DNA of 64,000 nt from Isoetes taiwanensis (lineage: Eukaryota; Streptophyta; Lycopodiopsida; Isoetales; Isoetaceae): positions 62,001-126,000 of the forward strand of contig JAJEKV010000644.1 in the NCBI GenBank assembly GCA_021234155.1, in the 5' to 3' direction. The notes beneath the pieces are model-generated. The model saw nothing but the letters and a program-made list of their open reading frames with translations, had not been told where the DNA came from and did no database searches. Shown in pieces: positions 10,645 through 20,720 of this stretch. Both the position numbers and the translations under genes were made by a program. Position 1 is the first letter of the stretch; each line of letters opens with the position of its first letter.

Positions 10645-11175
10645 ATAAACATAAACATCCATCGCATCCTAGATGATGTTATGCACTAATTTTGTCAACT
10701 ATGGTGCTTGTGATTGTACATTGATTTATTGATTTATATGGTGCTTGTAATTTATATGGTGCTTGTTATTGTACATTGATTTGCATCAGATCGCCACACA
10801 TTTTAAGGGTTAAACATTTGCATAGAGTTCTATTTGTGACCAATTCAAAGCCATAAGCTTGTTAGTTGGATGCATAAAATGTGGGCTTCAACAATATGTT
10901 TTTGCCATGTTAGAAACATAACATTATATAAATATTAGGGTCAATCAACCTTTTAGACCATATCCAAGACAACACGTTCTATTCTTGACGCTTGGAAAAT
11001 ACAAAGGTGGCAATTTTTTCTTTTAGCAGATGGATTGCTATTTGATTAGATCCTTTTAGATAATCACAACGAGAATGTGAAAAACCTTCCTTGGCATCTG
11101 CACACTTCTCATAGCACAAAATACAATTGTAGTTTTATTCTAGATAGAAGGTTTTTTGCATATCAGTGACATATC
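10645..11175. other. Right end of duplication copy 1, no gene
   Basis: AT-rich sequence identical in outline to 24,180-24,716 of copy 2, where it forms part of a Helitron-like element. The short motif TATGGTGCTTGT-ATT is repeated three times at 10,700-10,780. Confidence 0.55.
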
Positions 11176-11292
11176 AGTGCCTATACTAGAGCATGCGCAA
11201 GAACACTCCAGCATGGACTCTGTAGTGCCTCTTACAGAGCCACACTTGCAACTTATTCCCACTAATAGGATTGAGGGGGGTTTGATACGCTC

Positions 11293-11580
11293 TTATAGTA
11301 ACGCTTTAGAATTTTGAAACGCAAATGTAGTTGTAGCTCGCAACAAACAACGAAATTTATTTCTTGAAATGCGTTACAAAATTTAACCTTTGTAACGCGT
11401 TACAATGGAGCTTGAAATGCGTTACAACTAAAAACCGTTACAACTGTGAAACGCATTTCAAAATAAACTTTTGAAATGGGTTACAGTTAATCTAAAGTGC
11501 GTTACAATTAAAAGCTCTGAAACGCGTTTCAACATAGATATTGAAATGCGTTACAACTGACCCTTGCGTTACAAGATATA
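11293..11580. repeat. CACTA left subterminal repeats
   Basis: About a dozen copies of a 10-14-bp motif around GAAACGCGTTACAA, in both orientations and with small variants. The mirror cluster is at 18,590-18,860. In CACTA elements such motifs bind the element-encoded regulatory protein (TNPA in maize Spm). Confidence 0.85.
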
Positions 11581-11913
11581 ACGTTCTAAAATTTTTGTCT
11601 CCGAAAACCAAATCGATTCTTGGCGCCCAGTTGCCGCCTATGTTCAAACGAGCGGGAAGGTAACAGCGGGTTCTGTACACAGCAATAGGTGCTTGAGGCA
11701 GGGCACGATCCAGGCAGCAGAACAGGCAGAAAGGTTCCAAGTGATTTCACGCTTTGCATTTTAAAGAGGCCTCCGACAACGTTTTTTTCCCTGTGAATAT
11801 TTACTCCCTTTGAGATTTCATCTTTCAAGTACAACAATAACGTTTTGTGTCATGTTACAGAGAACAATTCAGATGAATATACAAGAAGGATCATCCCGAC
11901 GTCAAAGGTATTA
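11581..11913. other. CACTA interior left of nested element
   Basis: Contains the left half of a segment (about 11,790-11,913) that also exists intact at 17,468-17,600, including the exon-like piece reading SDEYTRRIIPTSK. The nested element at 11,914 splits this copy; its other half is at 14,828-14,905. Confidence 0.6.
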
Positions 11914-12374
11914 ACAAAGTTTAAAATGAAACGCACTAATTTGCTCCAAACGCACTTCAAAAGGAATCTTTAAAAGATTCCCTAAAATTCCCCAAAAAAG
12001 GTCCATTTTCACGATCTATTTGTGACAAGCGTGACATTTTGGACATTTTAGGTACCCTTTTTGAGGGGGTAATTGAACTTAGCTTACATGCGAAATTGTT
12101 TATTGCCCCGTTTTGGCCCCCTAGTTTGGTATGAAAAATACTAACAAATCTAAATACAATAAAAAATTTGACATTGAAACAAATAGCAATTCCACTAGAG
12201 CAACAAAAGCATATAATATTCAAAGTTTTTAAAACCACTACAATTTTTTAAACAAAATTGTAAAAAATCTAATACATTTGACATTTTGAACAAAGTTATA
12301 TTTTACGGCTTTAATTTCCCCCATATTTGTTGGACGATATGAATTTGAAGCATAGGTGAGCTCAAGAGGCATAA

Positions 12375-12563
12375 AAATATAAATTTATACCACGTGAGCT
12401 CAAGCAGTGCACGGAGAGACAACTCGAGCGGTATAAATTTATACCGCCTGTAAGCTCAAGCGGTATAAATTTATACCATCACCCCACGGGGGAAAAGCGG
12501 GGCAAAGATATAAATTTATACCGACATTTTTTTACACGGGAAGCCACGGTATAAATTTATACC
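12375..12563. repeat. Array of five 16-bp palindromes
   Basis: GGTATAAATTTATACC is perfect at 12,430-12,445, 12,462-12,477 and 12,548-12,563. Near-perfect versions are at 12,376-12,391 and 12,507-12,522, and a decayed one is at about 12,733-12,750. Spacers include the recurring phrase GAGCTCAAGC. The array sits inside the nested TIR element. Confidence 0.85.
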
Positions 12564-12884
12564 GCGAGCTCTCTTTAGAAACGTTTTGCTACAACTCTAG
12601 TATGCTATAACACACAAAAAATCATTTATATAAAACTATCTTCATGGTTATAACGTGACATTGCATAGATATAACATGCCATGGGTTGGATAAAACAAGG
12701 CAAAATATGTTCTACATCTCGTTTTCCTCTTGACAGTATAAATCTATACCGAGACTAGGAAAAGTTTTTGTGAAGGAAGCTTTGGGATTTTTATATTCTA
12801 ACGAATGCAGGAGTTTCTTGATGCTGGAGTTTCTTAGAGCATGAATTTCTTCTGAAAATGGCAGAAAAAAGCATTTAGGGTTCT

Positions 12885-13055
12885 GTTGATGCGGCCAGTT
12901 TGGGTTCGTTGTGCGTCTACGGACTCCTTGCTTAGGATGCGGCCAGTTTAGGATGCGGCCAGTTTAGGGTTTGTTGTGCGTCTACAGCTCTATCGGACTC
13001 CTTGCTTCTACAGCTCAGTCGGACTCCTTGCTTCTACAGCTCTATCGGACTTCTA
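12885..13055. repeat. Short tandem array in nested element
   Basis: GATGCGGCCAGTTTAGG occurs three times at 12,888-12,970. CGGACTCCTTGCTTCTACAG with CTCTAT or CTCAGT occurs about three times at 12,985-13,050. No gene. Confidence 0.7.
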
Positions 13056-15441
13056 CAGCATGATTCACATTCATAAGCTTTATATCCAGAGATTCGCAGG
13101 TCTTATTGGCAGACATAAGCTTTATAACAGGCATACATAAGCCTGATTCAGATTTTCTGTGATTTTCTATGATGCAGCAAAAATAGTTGTCATCTTCAAA
13201 ACCTAATCTGTGAAAACTGTTGTTGTACCAGTTGATGCAGAAGCTCGAGCAGAGGTTTGGCTTTGTTATTTTAGCTTAAATTTGATCTTAGTTGACTGTT
13301 GGTTGTGTATCAGCAGGTTGGTTGTGATCCAGCAACGTTTCACTAGGAAAGTTGCAAATACTTAATGTTTGGCCCCTTGGGCTGTCTCGAAACACAAATG
13401 TCCTCTGTTTGAAGAGGAAATTGAGGAAGGTTTTTGAAGTATCTCGGTATAATGCACCTCTGTTTTTCAACCTGTTTACAGTTCTTGTTCAATCTTACTG
13501 CGCATTCTTGCTGCGCATTTGTTCAATCTTACTGCGCATGTTTTTGAAAAACTCTTGTTTGATCATGTTGTTGCAGATTTTCCACTGTACATGATTCAAA
13601 ACTCAAGATATTGCTATGATTAGTGCGCTTTTGTTGTAGCGACAACTCGGTGCTTCCCAACTTTGCAAGCGTATGAGGTCAGCAACTTTGCAACTTTATT
13701 TGCTTCGACAAGTTGGTAGGAGATGTGGCATGAATCGTCCTTTGCCGAGCACGTCATTCGGTTTTAACTACTTATAAAGTATCGTGTAGCAATAGACACG
13801 GCTTCCATTTCAGCGGATGTTTAGCTCTTTTGATATGTTTTATGTTCGCCATAGAACATCTGAGAATAAGAACTTATTTTTATCTTCTTATCAAGTGTGC
13901 ATCATATATTTAGCTCATTGTTTTGGTCCACTAACTCACATTTCTATTTACTTCATTATGAGTTCAAATGTTCGTATGTTTAGCCCTTGGTTGTGCTGTG
14001 TGATTCCAGCAGATTGGAAGATAGCCTTATTATACATGTTGCTGCGCTAAAGACATTTTTTAATTCCATATATGTTAGCTTATTGTCTTCTTATGGCATG
14101 GTCTATTTAGTCCCATTTTGAATGTTTTTTCTTCTCTTTGGACTATTCAAATGGTATTGTACAATTTCTACAAGGAGGTCCTACCTTGTTCATGAAGTGC
14201 AATAACCACAAAGCTAATTGCATCCTTCATGGTCTTACCATTTGACAATTTTATTTTCAATCATCGATAATCAAGTTGCAATCTGACGTGAAGCAACTTT
14301 ACTATCAGAAAAAGGATTTTGGGCCGCCATATGTAGCAAGTATTACCTAAGATTGTATAGCATAGCATACTAAACCTACGTATGCTATGCTATGCTTAGT
14401 ATTTCAGAATTCGTATGCTATGCTTACAACTGCATGTTATTGTGTTTTTGGGTTTCTAGAACATTACCAATATGTTTTGTGTGGCATCACAACGGATGGC
14501 TCCTACAACATGCAATTCCTTAAATGCTCGCAAACAAACTTAAAACATCTTTGTCTAATTCTCATGTTTTTGCTACTTGTGATTTTCTTGGTCTATAGAA
14601 TAATTTGTTTACCCCCCAAAAGATGATTTTTTTTTTTTTTTTTTTTTTTTGAAACTTCTCTTTATCAAAATGTCTGTGCAAAAGCACTATTTTCAAGAAA
14701 AGTTTTACGTAATGTTTGGCTAAAAACGACCAAAGCCTCTTTTTAGCTAAATCTTAGGATTTTTAGATTTTTAGAGGAATCTTTCAAACGCACTTCTTAA
14801 ATTAGTGCGTTTCATTTTAAACATTGTTTATTGCTGCTGTAAGTTTTATACTTCAAAACTAGTCGTTTTGAATGATATTTTGAAATACGATGTGTTTTTT
14901 CTCTGGGTTCCTTTAGTCGTTGAAGATCCAAGCATGGAGCAATCGATCTTCAAAGAACAAGAGGTAAATTGAATGTGTCATTTATATTAGAGCAGAGTGA
15001 GCAGCATGCAGCAGACTTAGGCTATCTTGTATTTTGCCTTCAGAACGACCATGGAGCAGGAACTAGGTAAGATTTGTCTTCAATGCTTCCAATTTTTTTG
15101 CTTTCTTGATTTTTATTTTCCTGAGCATGTGCTTCTGAATGGGATATCCACTAGATTTTTTAACTTGAGTCTTGAATAAAGGAAACATGAATATTGCCAC
15201 TATATGCCACTGCAAGTCATAACTATATTAAACCATCATTCAAAAAAATTGAGAATATGTCTTAATTTTGGTACTTTTTTCCGTCCGCGTTTTTTTTGTT
15301 TTTTATTCCCCGTCCGCCATTTTTTTGTTTTTTCTCTCCATCCGCCTTTCTTGTTTTCGTTTTCAATTTTCAATTTTCAGATTCTCGCCCGTCCGTTTTC
15401 CCCCCTTTTTTTCGTCTCCTATTCTTTTGCTCCCTCTGCGT

Positions 15442-15665
15442 CTGGGCGTTTGGTCTAGTGGTAACACACTAGTTCCTTAGCAATGTGGTCTCGAGTTCGA
15501 GACCGCCCAGAATCGCACTCGGTACTGTTGGGTGGTCAAATCCCAACAGACGCAATGTAAGGTGGTTGGGGGCAGGGCCCAACCAAGCAATGTAGTGTGG
15601 TGTGTGGTCACATGTCCAGTTGGATGCTGCCTAGTGGCGTGACGTTAAAATTACTATCTATCTTA
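15442..15665 (+). mobile_element. tRNA-derived SINE
   Basis: The 5' part resembles a tRNA gene: CTGGGCG pairs with CGCCCAG as an acceptor stem, TGGTCTAGTGG is a pol III A box, and GAGTTCGAGAC is a B box. The body (GTAAGGTGGTTGGGGGCAGG, CAACCAAGCAATGTAGTGTG) recurs at 26,575-26,665. The 3' end is GTGACGTTAAAATTAC followed by a short TATC tail. It is inserted within the CACTA element and has no coding capacity. Confidence 0.85.
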
Positions 15666-16354
15666 TTTTTTTCCCTCCTCTAAATTCCCGCCCGTCCCTT
15701 TTCTTTTACTCCCTCTTCGCTTTTAGTTGCTCCGCCTTCAGTTTTTTATTTTGTGTTTCTTCGTTTCTCAACAAAGAGGTCCACGCCTCTTTTACCATAT
15801 CGGGTAGGTTTTCCACAGGCTTTCCACATCGAGCTTTTCCACGGGGTTTTCCATCGAGCTTTTCCACATCGAATCAGAATGGTGGGCGCTTGGAGCACCG
15901 GGCGGATGGAACACGGTGGATGAAGCACTTGGAGCACAACCCAGACGCAATAATACAATACTCTGTTATCTCTTCTGGATACTGCTAGATATACTACCAA
16001 TATCTCATCTGTTATCTCTTCTAGATATTACTCTGTTATTGCTAGGTAGACTCGGCAGGATGGTAATAATCCGCATCTTCGGAGAGAAGCCCTTGTAATT
16101 TTGACTTGATTCACGGTTGCTTCTTCGCAATACAAATTCTGATGTTGAATCAGCCCAAAAATGCTCAAAATCACAATTATTGAAGGGGCTTTGGGGTTGG
16201 GCATGATCTAACTGTCAAATCCGACCTACTTTGAAGTGTTACAGCTGCTAATTTCAAGATCAAAGCAGGAAATTTGCTCAATTTCGTGATGTTGCAGGAT
16301 TAAAATTTGCTCAATTTCGTGATGTTGCAGGGTTTTGTGAAGAGCCCATAGTTG

Positions 16355-16390
16355 AAATCGCGCCTGGCGCGATTTGAGGTGAGTGCCAGA

Positions 16391-16430
<40 letters not shown>

Positions 16431-17068
16431 AAATGCGTGCTCGGCGCGCGATTTGAGGTTAGCCTATTCCTTATTTTTGTCATTTTTGGACATTTTTAAG
16501 GACATTTGAGAGTGATTGTCCTTGTTAAATCGCGCCGAGCACGATTTTGTATTTACTTTTCCATAAAAAGTTGTTCTTTTAACTTTTTTTGTAGGATGTT
16601 TTTGTTATTATTTTTCTAAAAGCTGTTTTTTTTAACTATTTTGTAGGACATTTTAAGTATTTTGGGCAGGATAAAATCGCATCAGGAGCATTATAAAGAC
16701 TCTTCACGTTTGTAAAATCGTCTGTTTTGACCATTTTGTAGGACATAAATTTTATTGTTTGTATAAATATTTGAGTTGAATCTGCATAAATGTAGTATGT
16801 TTATGTCCACAAAATCGCGCCAGGCGCGATTTTCATTTCGAAAATAAGGACTTGCTTGCAGTTAGTTATTCAAATATACTTGTTATTTTACTCTACAAAT
16901 TTCGCGGTTGCGGATAATTGTGTTTAAAATATGCAATTTTTTAGGTTTTTATGTTGCCAAAACATAAAATTTTTAGGTTAAATTCCATCGTATTTTACAA
17001 GTTTCATCAAATTCAACACATGGTTATATAGCTAAAATGGCCTATAATAAGCCTATTCGGCGCGATTT
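16355..17068. repeat. Dispersed GGCGCGATTT palindromic motifs
   Basis: The 10-mer AAATCGCGCC followed after one base by its inverse GGCGCGATTT occurs at 16,355-16,375 and again at 16,812-16,832. Related halves with GAGCAC or CTCGG centres are at 16,439-16,454 and 16,527-16,545, and a single half is at 17,059-17,068. A run of about 35 A lies at 16,393-16,428. No gene is seen in this segment. Confidence 0.75.
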
Positions 17069-17304
17069 GGGACCAGACATAATCCCAATTTAATTGAATG
17101 ATGGTTATTATATGATAATTAAGAACAACAACATGTTTCAGGAGACTGTCAAATATCCTAAGGTTTTTCCACAAGCACATCCACAATAGTCTTCTTCCTA
17201 TAGGATACATGATTTTTTTTTTTGATGTGAAACAGCTTCTACTTGAAATAAGTTTGTGATTTGAGACTGGTGTGGAATTTAAAGAATAAATTCAAAATTT
17301 AAAG

Positions 17305-18436
17305 ATTTCAAGTGGTAACTCAATAACTGTATATGAGTGGTTTTCTGACTTCAGTCCTGTTGGTTTCTCTCATGCAAATAATCCTCAAAGAGTGCAGTCA
17401 GTTCAGACGGAGAAGTTGATTGAGTCCACAAAGCAAATCTATAATTTCTTCCTACAAGGTATAGTCTTTTTCCTGTGAATATTTACTCCCTTTGAGATTT
17501 CATTTTTCAAGTACAACAATGACATTTTGTGTCATTTTACAGAGAACAATTCAGATGAATTTACAAGGAGGATCATCCCGACGTCAAAGGTATTACTGCT
17601 GTAAGTTTTTATACTTCAAAACCAGCTGTTCTGAATGATATTTTGAAATACGATGTGTTTTTTGTCTAGCCCCAATTTTAGCCCTGCTTTAGGTTGGCTT
17701 TTAGCTCAACATTCATTCCTTTCACCTTAGTAGTTTTGCGTTTGTTTAGCAATTTGAGTTGATTCTTATTGTGGTATTTACGCATTCTATTATTTTTTGA
17801 TTCATTGATTCTATGTTCATTATGAGGATGCTATTGAGCAACTTAAAGGGGAGTGTTGACATTGTTGAAGGTCCTAGCCAAGTCTTATCACAAATTCTCT
17901 CTATCATATTATAGATCCTTAAAAAAGTGACATAAATTTTAGCTTAAATTTTGGTGATTGTATTATTTAAGCTTGTTAGAGTTTATATATATTAATTGTG
18001 TTCGAAAAAAGGTTCTTTATTAGGTTTATCTAATGAATTGTATTTTATTCACAGGAAATAACATGGATGATGTCTTGGACGATCGTTTCACTTATGCTAT
18101 TAAAGTTATCTTAAGCACGTTTACGGGATCAGTAGAGGAGCATTTACTTTTGTAAGATGCAAAAGCATCTAGCAAAGCATGGCATTTGGCCATTTGAGGA
18201 GCGACATCGAAACGTAATTTTTTTTAGATGGTGAAATTAGTAACTAATTCGTAATCTAATTTCATGTCATTTTTCTTGTGTAGAACGTTGAGCAACTGCT
18301 TCTTCTGAATGAAATAGAAGTAGAAGCTGATAATGAAGATCTACCTAATAACGTTGAGCAAGATTGCATTTATGAAAATCAAAATTACGATGATGAGCAT
18401 GATGGTAGTGGTGCAGCAGGCAGCTATGCTTGCTGA
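17305..18436 (+). CDS. Putative spliced exons carried by the CACTA element
   Basis: A coding-like exon at about 17,305-17,457 reads ISSGNSITVYEWFSDFSPVG and LIESTKQIYNFFLQ up to a GT donor. It joins in phase to an exon at about 17,542-17,588 (NNSDEFTRRIIPTSK) bounded by AG and GT. Later pieces include MDDVLDDRFTYAIKVILSTF (about 18,064) and an acidic tail ending DDEHDGSGAAGSYAC before a stop at 18,436, but these do not all join in one frame. I do not recognise the protein. It may be a TNPA-like accessory gene or a captured host gene. A second copy of the small exon lies at 11,870-11,910. Confidence 0.35.
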
Positions 18437-18589
18437 AACAATATTGTATTTCTTTTGAATCAATACAATTTTTATTTCTGTTATGTTCTACCTTTTTATT
18501 ATATAAAGAGAATCTGGAAAAAACGTGTATAAAGGTTCCTCCAAATTCTAAATAATATTTGTTTTTTTTGTAATGGTTTATGAACTTGC

Positions 18590-18860
18590 AACGCATTGCA
18601 AAGGTTTTTTTTCTCATTAAATATTGTCTTTTGAAACGCATTTCAATATTGTAACGCGTTTCTGTTTAAATTCTTTTGAAACGCGTTGCAAATTTTTGAT
18701 GCGTTTCAAACTTGTTATGCGTTACAAAGCTGTTACGCGTTTCAATTGACCCTATCAATCGTGAAGCGTATCAAATCAACATTGTAACGCCACTTTTTAA
18801 TTATATTATATTACTATTTTAGTTCAAAAAAGCGTATCAAAAAACGTTACAAACATAGGG
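18590..18860. repeat. CACTA right subterminal repeats
   Basis: Mirror of the cluster at 11,293-11,580: GAAACGCATTTCAA, GTAACGCGTTTC and GAAACGCGTTGCAA variants in both orientations, ending just before the terminal TAGTG. Confidence 0.85.
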
Positions 18861-19377
18861 GTTTTCTTCTAGTGTCCAGCCCTGGAAACTATTTTGCCAT
18901 TGCATGTAATTCCATTGCTACAAACAGGGGCCACTCAGGACAGATTTAATCATGTATACCAGCTCTTACTGGCTCTTTCTCTTCGTCAGATAACAGAACT
19001 TCAGCAACCAAATCCATATAAGTGTACAAAGAATTACATGCGTAACTTTGCTATAAAAAATCCCTTTGCTGACAATTTCATTGATATATATTTGCATCTT
19101 TCTTGTTCCACTATGTGAGATACTCTTGACAACTTTAAAATATGTTTTCTTCGTATACCTCATCACAAAATGTCATTCGCACAAGAGCCTAGCATGCGCT
19201 GCTCTGCATATAACATTCTCAGTGATGTTTTTCAATTAAATCCACCCAGCCTTTCTGCAAGACCACACAATTTGTACCATGGAACAAAAACGGAGGCTAT
19301 GAAACAACTCGTTTTCCAGCTGAAGTTGATCAAGGTTTTCCATTCTATTTAACATCTACTGATATCATTCTGGTCAT

Positions 19378-19536
19378 GGAACATATGGCTGTTGTGCACT
19401 AGAGTATGCAATGACTAGTCAATTGACTTTGAAATCTGATGTATACAGTCCTGGGATTGTATTACTTGAAATGATCACTGGCAGAAAAGCAATTGACAAT
19501 GCTCGTCCAGCATGGGAACACAATTTAGTTGCTTGG
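19378..19536 (+). pseudogene. RLCK-type kinase C-lobe exon, duplication copy 2
   Basis: Same 53-codon fragment as 6,854-7,012, with the substitution of Trp for Gly in the segment ARPAGEHNL (here ARPAWEHNL). That is one more change away from the RLCK consensus. Its state is otherwise as in copy 1. Confidence 0.8.
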
Positions 19537-19609
19537 GTATGGTTCCCTTCTTAAAATGCATTTTAAGTTTCATTCTTAAGATAGTTATAGCGGCACTTTA
19601 TATGTTTCA

Positions 19610-19931
19610 GGGTAAAAGCATGTTAGGGTGTCCCTTAAAAAGTATTATTTAGTGACTAAAAAGGTACCTAAAAAGGTAGCCAGGACTGGGTACTGGGTAC
19701 CTATATAATATCTCAATATAAGGTATGTTTTAGAACTTTTTATATATATATTGGTCTCCGATAGCATTATCTTTATCTTAACTTTGAATATTACCATGTC
19801 CTTGACTTTTATTTTGGATTTTTGTATTAGTTTTAATGAAAAGAAAAATGAGAAAGTACCCAGTTCTGAAGTACCTAGTGTATGTACTTTTGCAGGTTCC
19901 AAAAGTGGTACACCCTAACATGCTTTTACCC
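19610..19931. mobile_element. MITE with TTCA target duplication (copy 2 only)
   Basis: Inverted repeats GGGTAAAAGCATGTTAGGG... bound a 322-bp non-coding element, flanked by TTCA at 19,606-19,609 and 19,932-19,935. The empty site is at 7,082-7,085 in copy 1, so it inserted after the duplication. The family resemblance to the 7,645 MITE (same GGG-AAAAG-ATG terminus and 4-bp duplication) suggests mobilisation by the same transposase. Confidence 0.92.
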
Positions 19932-20140
19932 TTCAATGTTCACTATTTTGAAAGACGTGGTGTGAAATTTTGATTGCAGGTGATAAGTTTTCAGTGCTAT
20001 TTTCATGAATTGTGCACTTTCCTCTTGCGTCTAGCGTCTAGCTGCCAGTCGTTTACCTAAGTAGCATATAGATTCTGTTTGTATTTCTGATTGTTGGATG
20101 ATTTGAAATCTCTGTATATGACTGGCGGATTTTCTTTATC

Positions 20141-20720
20141 GTGCAAGTACTCAAGACCTCTTGTAGCACCAGCAGCTATCTTCATGCGAGTGTTCTAGTC
20201 CAAGGGCTCTGCATCTGTAGGAAGGTCTACAACACAAAGTGGATCATCACAAAAATAGTACTTAGTAAAAAGACACCAAGAGTTCAAGACAGTAACAGGT
20301 GCTCAAATAGAAGCAAACAGCTTACCATGCAAATGATCCTCTAAGCACCCCCATGGCATGAATTCATATACAAGAAGACTTTGATCACCATCCACACGAT
20401 ATCCAATCATATTTACCAAATTTGGATGATGCAGCAGCAAGCTCAACATCAAAACTTCCACCAAGAATTCTCTATTGCCTTGCAAAATATTTCTGTCAAG
20501 CTACTTTACGGCTAGAACCTGGACTACAATAAAATCAGCAAGGTAGCTATATAGAACTTTCATCAATTTATAAACTGATTTTCTTGCACGACTGGAAGGT
20601 GCCTTCTAAAGCGACCGTTATAAATACGACCAAAGCCACCTTCTCCCATTAAGGCTTAAAATTCTTTTTTGTTGCCTTTGACAAGCTCATGGAAAGTAAA
20701 TGTCGGCGACAATAGTGGCG
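20141..20720 (-). pseudogene. RLCK-type kinase N-lobe exons, duplication copy 2
   Basis: Counterpart of 7,298-8,130 without the MITE. The middle exon (20,485-20,340) is the better preserved version: [20 protein letters not shown] and [20 protein letters not shown] are open. The glycine-loop exon lies near 20,680-20,590. The catalytic loop is absent and the set is out of order with the C-lobe exon on the plus strand. Confidence 0.75.

Larger units (their letters stand above)
6269..11175. repeat. Segmental tandem duplication, copy 1
   Basis: This 4.9-kb block is repeated directly after itself as copy 2 (11,176-24,716, including later insertions). The junction reads GTGACATAT then CAGTGCCTATAC. 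The original right boundary is at 24,716 and the original left boundary at 6,269. The copies differ by few point changes, so the event is recent. Copy 1 differs structurally in three ways: a private MITE at 7,645-7,895, a private retroposon at 9,281-9,481, and a deletion of about 1.15 kb corresponding to 22,958-24,104. Confidence 0.9.
11914..14827. mobile_element. Nested TIR transposon with TTA target duplication
   Basis: The ends are inverted repeats of about 29 bp with one mismatch: ACAAAGTTTAAAATGAAACG... on the left, and the inverse with ACAATG at the right tip. TTA lies on both sides (11,911-11,913 and 14,828-14,830). An unoccupied copy of the target exists at about 17,590-17,600, GGTATTACTGCTG. 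TTA target duplications are typical of PIF/Harbinger elements. There is no convincing transposase, only small ORFs, a palindrome array, a short tandem array and a poly-T retroposon end near 14,627. Confidence 0.75.
11260..18874. mobile_element. CACTA (EnSpm-type) DNA transposon, 7.6 kb
   Basis: The element begins CACTAATAGG and ends TTCTAGTG, the inverted CACTA hallmark, and is flanked by the 3-bp duplication TCC (11,257-11,259 and 18,875-18,877). The uninterrupted target is preserved at 6,350-6,352 in duplication copy 1. Both ends carry dense copies of (T)GAAACGCGTTACAA in both orientations, the subterminal repeats expected of CACTA elements. I find no recognisable TNP2 transposase, so it appears non-autonomous. 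It carries gene-like exons near its right end, a nested inverted-repeat transposon (11,914-14,827) and a SINE (15,442-15,665). Confidence 0.95.
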
